A model generated the notes under the pieces. It was not told the origin of the DNA, searched no databases, and saw only the letters and a program-made list of their open reading frames with translations. From the NCBI RefSeq assembly GCF_014204915.1, contig NZ_JACHMH010000001.1, positions 9,647,501-9,711,500 of the forward strand: DNA of 64,000 nt. Direction: 5' to 3'. Origin of the DNA: Crossiella cryophila. GTDB taxonomy: Bacteria; Actinomycetota; Actinomycetes; Mycobacteriales; Pseudonocardiaceae. Below are positions 25,725-33,724 of this stretch, one piece after another. Both the position numbers and the translations under genes were made by a program. Each line of letters begins with the position of its first letter. Positions within the stretch are counted from its first letter, which is position 1.

Positions 25725-27374
25725 TCAGTGTGTGGTGAGCGTCTCCACCCGCATCGCCTTGTGTGCCAGCGCGTCGCACAGCGCCAGCCAGCTCGCCTCG
25801 ACGATGTTGCCGTGCACACCCACCGTGGTCCACTCGGCCTGGCCGTCGGAGGACTCCACCAGCACCCTGGTCACCGCGTCGGTGCCGTGTTGTTCGGTGA
25901 GGATGCGCACCTTGTAGTCGATGAGTTGCACCGAGGCCAGCCAGGGCAGGTGCGGCAGCAGGGCCTTGCGCAACGCGGCGTCCAGGGCGTGCACCGGGCC
26001 GTTGCCCTCGGCGGTGGCGATCACGCGTTCGCCGCCGACGTGCACCTTGACCGTGGCCTCGGAGATCACCACGCCGTCCGGGCGGTGGTCGAGCACAACC
26101 CGGTAGGAGTCAAGGACGAACGGCGGCGAGACCGTCTCCTGTGGACCGTCCGGAGTGGACATCTCGCCGCGCAGCAGCAGTTCCAGCGAGGCGTCGGCCG
26201 CCTCGAAGGACCAGCCGCGGGCCTCCAGTTCCTTGACCTTGCGCACGGTGCGGGTGACCGCTTCCCCCTGGCCGGCCAGGTCCAGTCCAAGCTCTTTTCC
26301 CTTGAGCTCGATACTGGCCCGGCCGGCCATCTCGGTGACCAGGACTCGCATGCCGTTGCCGACGGTGGCCGGATCGATGTGGTTGTACAGATCCGGGTCC
26401 ACCTTGATCGCGCTCGCGTGCAGACCCGCCTTGTGAGCGAAAGCCGCTGTCCCGACATACGCCTGGTGGGCGTCGGGTGCGATGTTGGCGATCTCGGCCA
26501 GGGCATGGGAAACGCGAGTCAGCTCGGACAGCGCAGCGGTGGGTAGCACCGGCATGTCCAGCTTGGTCACCAGGTTTGCCACCACGGCGAACAGGTCGGC
26601 GTTGCCTGCCCGTTCGCCGTAGCCGTTCGCGGTGCACTGCACGTGGGTGGCGCCGGCCTGTACGGCGGCCACGCTGTTGCCCACGGCGCAGGCGGTGTCG
26701 TCCTGGCAGTGGATGCCGACCCGGAAACCGGTCCGCTCCACCACCTCGGCGACGGTCTTGGCGATGCCCAGCGGGAGCTGGCCGCCGTTGGTGTCACACA
26801 ACACCACGACGTCCGCGCCCGCCTCCACCCCGGCGCTGAGCACGCGCAGCGCGCAGTCCGGGTCGTGGGCGTAGCCGTCGAAGAAGTGCTCGGCGTCCAG
26901 GAACACCCGGCGGCCCTGCCCGGTGAGGAAGGACACCGTGTCGGCGACCATCGCGGCCGCCTCCTCCACGCTGGTGCGCAGCGCGCGTTCGATGTGCCGC
27001 CGGTCGGACTTGGCCACCAGCGTGATCACCGGCGCCTGCGAGTCCAGCAGCGCGCGCACCTGCGGATCGGTCTCCGCCTTCGCGCCCGGCCGCCTGGTGG
27101 CGCCGAAGGCGACCAGCGCGGCGTGCCGCAGCTGCAGCTCACCGGCCGCCGCCCTGGCGAAGAACTCGGTGTCCTTGGGCAGCGCGCCCGGCCAGCCACC
27201 CTCGATGAAGCCCACCCCGACCGAGTCCAGCAACCGGGCCACCGCGAGCTTGTCGGTGGCCGAGTAGGTGATGCCCTCGCGCTGCGCGCCGTCCCGCAGG
27301 GTCGTGTCGTAGACGTGGAAGCTGTCACCGAGCGGGGTCTCGGCCGGGCTGGTGCGGGTCACGGGAGGCTCCAT
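25725..27374 (-). CDS. cimA: (R)-citramalate synthase
   Basis: A 549-aa alpha-isopropylmalate synthase-family enzyme that condenses pyruvate with acetyl-CoA, giving citramalate for isoleucine synthesis. The TIM barrel begins VYDTTLRDGAQREG; metal and catalytic regions are CDTNGGQLP, GIHCQDDT and AFAHKAGLHASA. The C-terminal LeuA allosteric domain (from about residue 400) suggests isoleucine feedback. The size and FIEGGWPGALPKD segment fit CimA (TIGR00977-type) rather than LeuA. ATG at 27374 is chosen; its mRNA leader contains a peptide with three Ile codons and an attenuator (27422-27515). With LeuCD, LeuB and IlvBNCD here, the complete threonine-free isoleucine route is present. Confidence 0.93.
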   Translation of the reverse strand: MEPPVTRTSPAETPLGDSFHVYDTTLRDGAQREGITYSATDKLAVARLLDSVGVGFIEGGWPGALPKDTEFFARAAAGELQLRHAALVAFGATRRPGAKAETDPQVRALLDSQAPVITLVAKSDRRHIERALRTSVEEAAAMVADTVSFLTGQGRRVFLDAEHFFDGYAHDPDCALRVLSAGVEAGADVVVLCDTNGGQLPLGIAKTVAEVVERTGFRVGIHCQDDTACAVGNSVAAVQAGATHVQCTANGYGERAGNADLFAVVANLVTKLDMPVLPTAALSELTRVSHALAEIANIAPDAHQAYVGTAAFAHKAGLHASAIKVDPDLYNHIDPATVGNGMRVLVTEMAGRASIELKGKELGLDLAGQGEAVTRTVRKVKELEARGWSFEAADASLELLLRGEMSTPDGPQETVSPPFVLDSYRVVLDHRPDGVVISEATVKVHVGGERVIATAEGNGPVHALDAALRKALLPHLPWLASVQLIDYKVRILTEQHGTDAVTRVLVESSDGQAEWTTVGVHGNIVEASWLALCDALAHKAMRVETLTTH

Positions 27375-27421
27375 GTGGCGGGAGGCACTACGGGTTTCGA
27401 CAGTCGGAAGGCCAAACAAAA

Positions 27422-27447
27422 AGACCCCCCGCGAATGCGAGAGGTCT
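27422..27447 (-). terminator. Attenuator terminator in the cimA leader
   Basis: An 11-bp stem (AGACCUCUCGC/GCGGGGGGUCU, two G-U pairs) with an AUUC loop is followed by UUUUGUUU, 47 nt before the cimA start. It is preceded by a perfect 11-bp hairpin over the leader-peptide stop (GCGCGUCGGGU with ACCCGGCGCGC). A CCUCUC segment in the loop of that hairpin repeats the terminator's 5' arm and could compete for its G-tract. Confidence 0.85.
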
Positions 27448-27470
27448 GCGCGCCGGGTGCTGGAGAGGCA

Positions 27471-27500
27471 CTACCCGACGCGCTCGTCAATAATGATCAC
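27471..27500 (-). CDS. cimA leader peptide (Ile-Ile-Ile)
   Basis: A nine-codon ORF, GTG start, reading M-I-I-I-D-E-R-V-G and a TAG stop, immediately before the attenuator hairpins. An in-frame GTG at 27515 would give 14 residues (MTSRFVIIIDERVG). Three consecutive Ile codons in an isoleucine-pathway leader are the hallmark of ribosome-mediated attenuation. No strong RBS is visible; translation may be from a leaderless or near-leaderless transcript. Confidence 0.78.
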   Translation of the reverse strand: MIIIDERVG

Positions 27501-27604
27501 GAAACGTGAAGTCACGCCAAGGATGCTGCCACACACCCGCACCGAATATCCAGCACACGGACGGGTGCTCCCAGATCGCGGGACAACGCGACGGCAGGCC
27601 CTGG

Positions 27605-29089
27605 TCAGTCGTCGGCCGCGGCCAGCCTGCGGATTCCCTCCCTGACCCGCTCCGGCGACACCGAGTAACCGACCCGCAGCCACTCGCGCAGGCCCTCGGC
27701 CGCGGAATAGGCGGGCCCCGGCACCACCAGCACCCCGTGCTTGCGCGCCCGCGCGGCCAGCGCCACCGAGTCCCGGCCGGGTGCGCGCAGCCACAGCGCC
27801 GCCCCGCCCAGCGGCCGGGCGAACTCCCAGCCGGGCAGGTGCTCGTGCGCGGCCTGCTCGGCCGCGGTCAGCCCGGCGGAGAGCTGGCCCATCCGCAGCC
27901 GCCGGGCGTGATCGCTGTGCGGCAACAACTTCAGCCCGAGCAGCTGACTGGGCACCGAACTGCCCAGATCGGCGGCGTTCTTCACCCGGCTCAGCCGCGT
28001 GATCAGATCCGGCGGCCCGTGCACCCAGCCGACCCGCAGCCCGCCCCAGAACAGTTTGGACAGTGAGCCCACGGAGAACACGGTGGCGGGCACGCCGTGC
28101 TCGGCGGCCACCGCGGCCAGCGGCGCGGGCGGCGGCCAGCTCAGCGAGGTGTCCACAGTGGACCCGTCGTCCACCACGGCCACCCCGGTGGCCGCGGCCG
28201 CGCGCACCACCCGCAGCCGGTCGGCCAGGCCGAGGGTGGCGCCGGTCGGGTTGTGCGCGGTGGGCAGTAGATAGAGCAGCTTCGGGCGGCGGGACTCCAG
28301 CAGCCGCTCCAGCACCTCGATGTCCACCCCGCCGGGACCGCGCCGCCCGGTGCGCACCGGCACCGAGAGCACCTTGGCGCCCCTGGCCCGGAACGCCTCC
28401 AGCGCGCCGCGGTAAGTGGGCTCCTCCAGCACGATCTCATCGCCCGGTTGCAGCAGCCCCTGGGCGAGCATGTCCACCGCTTGCTGGGAGCCGCTGGTGA
28501 CGATGACGTCCTCGGCCGCCGCGGGCACCCCACGTCCGGCCAGCTGGGTGGCCAGCGCCACCCGCAGCTCGGGCAGGCCACCGACGAAGTAGCCGTGATG
28601 GTCCAGCAGACCGGCGTAGTCGGCCGCGCCCACGGTGGCGGCGATCTCGGCCACCATCGGCAGGCCGGGCAGCGCGCCGGTGGACAGGTCCACGGTGTCC
28701 GGCGGGTTGGGCAGGTGCGCGCCGGTGAGCGGGGCCGGCACCGCGCCGCTGCGGCCGAGGCCGAGCGCGCCCGCCCTGGACTCCGGCGCCGGGTAGTCGA
28801 TGCCGGGCCGCCGCGCCCAGGTGCCGCTGCCCTGACGGCTGGCCAGCCAGCCCTCGCTGCGCAGGTCGTCGTAGGCGGCCACCACGGTGGACCGGCTCAC
28901 CGCGAGCGAGACCGCCATCGCCCGTTCGGCGGGCAGCCGGGTGCCCGCTGGCAGTTCCCCGCTCTCCACGAGCTGCCGGATCGCGAGTGCCAGCCGTCGG
29001 TGCAGGGACCCGGTTTCCTCGGTCCAACCCTGGAGTAGTCCAGCCAGACGGGTGACGCTGATCGCGGATTTGCCCAGTCGAGCGGACAC
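27605..29089 (-). CDS. MocR-type GntR/aminotransferase regulator
   Basis: 494 aa. The GntR HTH is at residues 25-95 (LHRRLALAIRQLVESGELPA, LAVSRSTVVAAYDDL, RQGSGTW), followed by a PLP aminotransferase-like domain with the expected lysine in SVGSLSKLFWGGLRVGW. GTG start at 29089. Divergent from the Tm-1-like/PEP-hydrolase-like operon at 29252, so it probably controls those genes. The 162-bp intergenic gap has no obvious palindrome but includes related GGCC/TGCTC half-sites. It is the second MocR in the window; sequence differs clearly from the first. Confidence 0.88.
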   Translation of the reverse strand: MSARLGKSAISVTRLAGLLQGWTEETGSLHRRLALAIRQLVESGELPAGTRLPAERAMAVSLAVSRSTVVAAYDDLRSEGWLASRQGSGTWARRPGIDYPAPESRAGALGLGRSGAVPAPLTGAHLPNPPDTVDLSTGALPGLPMVAEIAATVGAADYAGLLDHHGYFVGGLPELRVALATQLAGRGVPAAAEDVIVTSGSQQAVDMLAQGLLQPGDEIVLEEPTYRGALEAFRARGAKVLSVPVRTGRRGPGGVDIEVLERLLESRRPKLLYLLPTAHNPTGATLGLADRLRVVRAAAATGVAVVDDGSTVDTSLSWPPPAPLAAVAAEHGVPATVFSVGSLSKLFWGGLRVGWVHGPPDLITRLSRVKNAADLGSSVPSQLLGLKLLPHSDHARRLRMGQLSAGLTAAEQAAHEHLPGWEFARPLGGAALWLRAPGRDSVALAARARKHGVLVVPGPAYSAAEGLREWLRVGYSVSPERVREGIRRLAAADD

Positions 29090-29251
29090 CCGCAGTCCAC
29101 CTCCGCGGAATTGGCCTGCTCAGGGCCGATCGGACCGGAGCAGTCTCTGATCTGATGGGCCGCAACGTATCGGAATGATCATCTCCGTAGTCGCGCACAC
29201 CTCATTCGACGTTACTTCACGCTGGACTTCCGCTGGAAGGAGCCGCTCGCC

Positions 29252-30529
29252 TTGGCGACCGTGGTGCTGGTCGGGACCCTGGACACCAAGGGAGTTGAGT
29301 ACGCCTGGCTCGCCGAGCGGATCACCGCGGCGGGCTGCGCGGTGCTGCTGGTGGACACCGGAGTCCTCGGCGATCCGTTGACCAGGGCGGACATCAGCGC
29401 CCGGGAGGTCGCCGCGGCGGCAGGGGTGGAGCTGGGCGAGCTGCGCGCGGCCGGGGACCGGGGCGCGGCGCTGACCGCGATGGCCACCGGCGCGGCCGCG
29501 ATCGTCACCTGTCTGCACCAGCAGGGCATGCTGCACGGCATCATCGGCCTCGGCGGCTCCGGCGGGTCCGCGGTGGCCAGCGCGGCCATGCGGGCGCTGC
29601 CGGTGGGCGTGCCCAAGCTGCTGGTGTCCACGATGGCCTCCGGGGACACCACGCCGTACGTGGACGCCATCGACCTGGCCATGATGTACAGCGTGGTGGA
29701 CATCGCCGGGCTCAACTCGGTCTCCGAGCTGATCCTGCGCAACGCCGCCAACGGGATCGCCGGCATGTCCCAGGGCTACGAGCACGCACTGCAGAACGCC
29801 GACCCGCGCGGCGCGGAGCAGCGGCCGGTGGTGGCCGCGACCATGTTCGGCGTCACCACCCCGGCGGTGGACGCCGCCCGCGACCGGCTGACCGAACTCG
29901 GCTACGAGGTGCTGGTCTTCCACGCCACCGGCTCCGGCGGCAGGTCGATGGAGGCACTGGCCGGAAGCGGACTGCTGGCAGGCGTGCTGGACCTGACCAC
30001 AACCGAACTGGCCGACGACCTGGTCGGCGGAGTGCTCTCGGCCGGACCGCAGCGGCTGGCCGCGGCAGGCCGGGCCGGACTGCCGCAGGTGGTGAGCCTC
30101 GGCGCGCTGGACATGGTCAACTTCGGTCCGCTGGAGACCGTGCCGGAGCGCTTCGCCGAGCGGAACCTGTACGTGCACAACGCGACCGTGACCCTGATGC
30201 GCACCACCCCGGCGGAGAACCGGGAGCTGGGCAGGCGGATCGCGGCCAAACTGCGTGCGGCCACCGGACCGGCCGCGTTGTTCGTGCCGCTGCGCGGGGT
30301 CTCCGCGATCGACGCCGCGGACGGGCCCTTCGACGACCGGGTGGCCGATGCCGCCCTGTTCGGGGTGTTGCGCACCTCGCTGGCCGGCAGCACGGTGGAG
30401 CTGCACGAGCACGACGCGCACATCAACGACCCGGAGTTCGCCGTCGCGATGGCCGACCGGTTGCACGAGTTGATCACAGCGGGGGCCCGGACCGGGAACG
30501 CGGCGCTCGCGGGAGGGCCCGCACGATGA
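29252..30529 (+). CDS. Tm-1-like ATP-binding (UPF0261) protein
   Basis: A 425-aa UPF0261 protein equivalent to the N-terminal domain of the tomato Tm-1 virus-resistance protein. Motifs are [62 protein letters not shown] and [14 protein letters not shown]. The N-terminal half looks like a nucleotide-binding Rossmann fold. TTG at 29252 is used, with AAGGAG about 10 bases before it. It is coupled to the next gene by an ATGA overlap. Bacterial function unknown. Confidence 0.87.
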   Translation: MATVVLVGTLDTKGVEYAWLAERITAAGCAVLLVDTGVLGDPLTRADISAREVAAAAGVELGELRAAGDRGAALTAMATGAAAIVTCLHQQGMLHGIIGLGGSGGSAVASAAMRALPVGVPKLLVSTMASGDTTPYVDAIDLAMMYSVVDIAGLNSVSELILRNAANGIAGMSQGYEHALQNADPRGAEQRPVVAATMFGVTTPAVDAARDRLTELGYEVLVFHATGSGGRSMEALAGSGLLAGVLDLTTTELADDLVGGVLSAGPQRLAAAGRAGLPQVVSLGALDMVNFGPLETVPERFAERNLYVHNATVTLMRTTPAENRELGRRIAAKLRAATGPAALFVPLRGVSAIDAADGPFDDRVADAALFGVLRTSLAGSTVELHEHDAHINDPEFAVAMADRLHELITAGARTGNAALAGGPAR

Positions 30530-31347
30530 GTCGTGGCGAGATCCTGGCCGGATTGCGGTCCACAGTGGAACAGGGCAGGCCGATCATTGGCGCGGGCGCG
30601 GGCAACGGCCTCTCCGCCAAGTGCGCCGAGGCCGGTGGCGCGGACCTGCTGATCATCTACAACTCCGGCCGGTACCGGATGAACGGCCGCGGTTCGCTGG
30701 CCGGGCTGATGCCCTACGGCGACGCGAACGCGATCGTGCTGGAGATGGCGGGCGAGGTGTTACCGGTGGTGCGGCACACCCCGGTGCTGGCCGGGGTCTG
30801 CGGCACGGATCCGTTCCGGGTCATGCCGCACTTCCTGGACCAGCTGGCCGCACTCGGTTTCGCCGGCGTGCAGAACTTCCCCACGGTCGGCCTGATCGAC
30901 GGGGTGTTCCGGGCCAACCTGGAGGAGACCGGGATGGGCTACGACCTGGAGGTCGAACTCATCCGCCTTGCCGCGCAACGGGATCTGCTCACCGCCCCGT
31001 ACGTCTTCGACCCGGACCAGGCGGCCGCGATGGCCGCGGCGGGCGCGGATGTGCTGGTGCCGCACATGGGCCTGACCACCAAGGGCTCGATCGGGGCGGC
31101 CACCGCGGTGTCCCTGGACGAGGCGGTGGCCCGGGTGCAGGCCATGCGGGACGCGGCGGTGGCGGTGAACCCGGAGATCCTGGTGCTCTGCCATGGCGGC
31201 CCGATCGCCGATCCGGCCGACGCCGAGTACGTGCTGGCCAGGACCGAGGGGGTGGCCGGGTTCTTCGGCGCCTCCTCGATGGAACGACTACCGACCGAGA
31301 TCGCGCTGACCGCGCGGGTGGCGGAGTTCAAGAACATCCCGATCTGA
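30526..31347 (+). CDS. PEP hydrolase-like TIM-barrel protein
   Basis: A 273-aa protein of the 'phosphoenolpyruvate hydrolase' TIM-barrel family (PEP mutase relatives), matching the C-terminal domain of plant Tm-1. Seen are [70 protein letters not shown] and [13 protein letters not shown] overlaps the upstream stop (ATGA). It acts presumably with the Tm-1-like partner. The catalytic reaction is unproven. Confidence 0.87.
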   Translation: MSRGEILAGLRSTVEQGRPIIGAGAGNGLSAKCAEAGGADLLIIYNSGRYRMNGRGSLAGLMPYGDANAIVLEMAGEVLPVVRHTPVLAGVCGTDPFRVMPHFLDQLAALGFAGVQNFPTVGLIDGVFRANLEETGMGYDLEVELIRLAAQRDLLTAPYVFDPDQAAAMAAAGADVLVPHMGLTTKGSIGAATAVSLDEAVARVQAMRDAAVAVNPEILVLCHGGPIADPADAEYVLARTEGVAGFFGASSMERLPTEIALTARVAEFKNIPI

Positions 31348-31438
31348 CCCCCAGACCCGGCCGTCGACGGTTTCCCCCAGGACCCGAGTCGGCCTGCCAG
31401 TCGTCCGGTGCGGCCCGCCAGCCCACCGGACGACCCCG

Positions 31439-31473
31439 AAGCCCCCCGTGTTGCCCGTCATCACGGGGGGCTT
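31439..31473 (+). terminator. Terminator after the Tm-1-like operon
   Basis: A perfect 12-bp stem AAGCCCCCCGTG with an 11-nt loop, 91 bp after the plus-strand operon. The DNA between the stop codon and the stem shows no gene. Confidence 0.8.
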
Positions 31474-31487
31474 CACCCCATCAACGC

Positions 31488-31528
31488 AAGGAGCCCCGAT
31501 CGTCCACTTCGGACGATCGGGGCTCCTT
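31488..31528 (-). terminator. Terminator of leuB
   Basis: A perfect 18-bp inverted repeat (AAGGAGCCCCGATCGTCC and complement) with a 5-nt ACTTC loop, ending 12 bp before the leuB stop codon. Back-to-back with the terminator at 31439 between converging transcripts. Confidence 0.9.
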
Positions 31529-31540
31529 GGACTTGTGGGA

Positions 31541-32581
31541 TCAGGCTCCGGTGCGCTGCCCGGAACTCACCAGCGCGGCCAGCCGGTCGCCGACCGCGTA
31601 GGTCGCGCCGGGCGCCGTGTGGTCCCTGGTGGCCAGGTCGAAGGCCACCGCGGCCTCGATCCGGCGGGCGGACTCGGGCTCGCCGAGGTGGTCGAGCATG
31701 AGCGCGACGGAGAGCACCGCCGCGGTCGGGTCGGCCACGCCCTGCCCCGCGATGTCCGGGGCGGAGCCGTGCACCGGCTCGAACATGCTCGGGTTGCGCC
31801 GGGTGACGTCCATGTTGCCGCTGGCCGCCAGGCCGATGCCGCCGGTGACCGCCGCGGCCAGGTCGGTGATGATGTCGCCGAAGAGGTTGTCGGTGACGAT
31901 CACGTCGAACCGGCCGGGGTCGGTGACCAGGTGGATCGTGGTGGCGTCCACGTGCTGGTAGGCCACGGAGACGTCCGGGTACTGCAGCGAGACCTCCTCG
32001 ACCACCCGCGACCACAACTGGCCCGCGTAGGTCAGCACGTTGGTCTTGTGCACCAGGGTGAGGTGCTTGCGCGGCCGGTTGGAGGCCCTGGCGAAGGCAT
32101 CCCGCACCACGCGCTCGACCCCGAACAGCGTGTTGATGCTGACCTCGGTGGCGATCTCGTGCGGGGTGTCCTTGCGCAGCAGGCCGCCGTTGCCGGCGTA
32201 GAGGCCCTCGGTGCCCTCGCGCACCACGACCATGTCGACCTCTGGCGAGTCGGCCAGCGGGCTGCGCACGCCGGGGTAGAGCCGCGCCGGACGCAGGTTG
32301 ACGTGGTGATCAAGCTCGAAGCGCAGGCGCAGCAACAGCCCTCGTTCGAGGATGCCGCTGGGCACCGACGGGTCGCCCACCGCGCCCAGCAGGATCGCGT
32401 CGTGCTGGCGCAGCTCGCCGAGCACGGATTCAGGCAAAAGCTCCCCCGTGGCGTGCCAGCGGGCCGCACCGAGGTCGAAGCGGGTGATCTCCGCGGTCGG
32501 AAGGACCTCACCGAGCACCTTGAGCGCTTCAGCGATCACCTCGGGGCCGATCCCATCTCCTGGGATCACCGCGAGCCGCAT
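31541..32581 (-). CDS. leuB: 3-Isopropylmalate dehydrogenase
   Basis: 346 aa. It oxidatively decarboxylates 3-isopropylmalate (and 3-methylmalate in the CimA route) with NAD+. Motifs are [25 protein letters not shown] and [15 protein letters not shown], then [14 protein letters not shown] at 32581 is seven bases after AGGAGG; a GTG two codons upstream is less likely. Orthologue of Rv2995c. Preceded by about 320 bp of non-coding DNA. Confidence 0.97.
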   Translation of the reverse strand: MRLAVIPGDGIGPEVIAEALKVLGEVLPTAEITRFDLGAARWHATGELLPESVLGELRQHDAILLGAVGDPSVPSGILERGLLLRLRFELDHHVNLRPARLYPGVRSPLADSPEVDMVVVREGTEGLYAGNGGLLRKDTPHEIATEVSINTLFGVERVVRDAFARASNRPRKHLTLVHKTNVLTYAGQLWSRVVEEVSLQYPDVSVAYQHVDATTIHLVTDPGRFDVIVTDNLFGDIITDLAAAVTGGIGLAASGNMDVTRRNPSMFEPVHGSAPDIAGQGVADPTAAVLSVALMLDHLGEPESARRIEAAVAFDLATRDHTAPGATYAVGDRLAALVSSGQRTGA

Positions 32582-32907
32582 GCACACACCTCCTGGCTAG
32601 TTGCCCCACCTACAGGGACAAACCGTTGCGCGCAGGTTACCGGCTGAGGGGCTGGAAAACGCAGTCCGGACACGCTTTCCGACCGATCTCTCCCGTACTG
32701 CGGGACACCCGATCGGGTTTCCCCCGTCAAGGGAGCCCGATTTTGGCCGTTTCGAAGGGTGGAAAGCCCGTCTCAACCGACGAAGTCCCGCCGTGGGGCG
32801 GGAGGATGGCAGCCTAACCGGGCTTCCGGGGGCGAAACCGGTCACCAGCGGGGCGTGCCCGATGTTTGCCCAAAGTCCACTCGTCTGGGTGAGTAGACGG
32901 CTCTGTC
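32582..32907. other. Long leuB upstream region
   Basis: No convincing gene is seen on either strand. It contains the hairpin 32712-32741 (ATCGGG/CCCGAT outer stem, TCCC/GGGA inner stem), which on the plus strand is followed by TTTT like a terminator although no plus gene precedes it. I found no leader peptide rich in Leu codons or T-box consensus here. It could hold the leuB promoter and a small RNA. Confidence 0.4.
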
Positions 32908-33513
32908 TCACTCCGGATCGCGGGCGGAGAGCACCACCGTCGGCAGCGTTCCGGAGAGCGTTTCCTGGGTCAGCCGGACCCCGGTGACCCGCTCGGCCAG
33001 CGCCAGCGCGGCCGCGTCCGGATCGGGCGCGGTCCCACCATCCGGATCGAGGCCGACCGCCAGCATCACCGGCAGCAGCGCGTCCGGCAGGCTGCCCCAG
33101 CGCAGGTACGGCACCAGCTGGTCGAAGGCGGTGCGCAGACCGCCGTCCACCGCGTGGCTGATCTGCCCGACCGCGTCCAGGTTGCGGTAGACCGAGAGCA
33201 CCTCGCCGCCGGTGGAGACCACCGAGAGCACCTCGTCCAAAGTGGACTGGAACCCGTTCGGCTCCACCACCAGCACCCAGTCGCCCACCTTGGTCACCGC
33301 GGCCAGCAGCAACGACTCGGGCAGCGCGTCCTGCTGCGCCCGGTCGATCGCGTCCAGCGTCATCGGCCTGGCCGTGTCCGGATCGGCCCCGAACCGGCGC
33401 AGCACCTCGGCCTCGTCGACCCCGCGCACGAAGGCCAGCGCGAACGCCGCCCCCAGCGGCAGCTCGGCCAGCCACGCGTAGTCCCCGGCGCCGTCACCCA
33501 CGCCGGAGAACAT
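32908..33513 (-). CDS. DUF6461-like hypothetical protein
   Basis: A 201-aa acidic soluble protein: DYAWLAELPLGAAFALAFVR, LLAAVTKVGDWVLVVEPNGF, VYRNLDAVGQISHAVDGGL, then a C-terminal segment with AERVTGVRLTQE. It resembles the actinobacterial DUF6461 family, whose role is unknown. The Trp-rich WVLVVEPNGF strand and the acidic start are typical. ATG at 33513 is preferred; upstream codons to 33552 look non-coding. A repeat array separates it from serA. Confidence 0.65.
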   Translation of the reverse strand: MFSGVGDGAGDYAWLAELPLGAAFALAFVRGVDEAEVLRRFGADPDTARPMTLDAIDRAQQDALPESLLLAAVTKVGDWVLVVEPNGFQSTLDEVLSVVSTGGEVLSVYRNLDAVGQISHAVDGGLRTAFDQLVPYLRWGSLPDALLPVMLAVGLDPDGGTAPDPDAAALALAERVTGVRLTQETLSGTLPTVVLSARDPE

Positions 33514-33598
33514 CCCGACCCCTGGAGATCCACATACGCCGAATGCTGCCACCAGAACCCGCCGGACTCCACGGTCTTCCGTCGGTCCCGCCCAGATC

Positions 33599-33711
33599 GA
33601 CCAACGAGACGTACGACAACGGCCAACACTCCGGCGGCGGTTCGAGCGACCTCCGCGAGTGTTGGCCGTTGTCGTACGGGGTGTTGGCCGTTGTCGTACC
33701 TGGTGTTGGCC
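33599..33711. repeat. Convergent 22-bp-pitch repeat array (1-2 + 3 units)
   Basis: The left arm has one good core at 33621 (a decayed one at 33599). Right-arm inverted cores are at 33659, 33681 and 33703, exactly 22 bp apart. The left and first right unit with their GTACGACAA linkers form a long near-perfect hairpin. The right arm directly follows the serA stop (minus strand). Here the left neighbour is the 5' side of a minus-strand gene, so this array is not between convergent genes. Confidence 0.92.
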
Positions 33712-33724
33712 GATCTGGGTCAGG

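Noticed and set aside
32740-32830. T-box riboswitch (AAGGGTGG word) near leuB
   Set aside because: Only AGGGTGG matches; the ACCGCG part is missing, the element would lie on the plus strand, and no plus gene follows.
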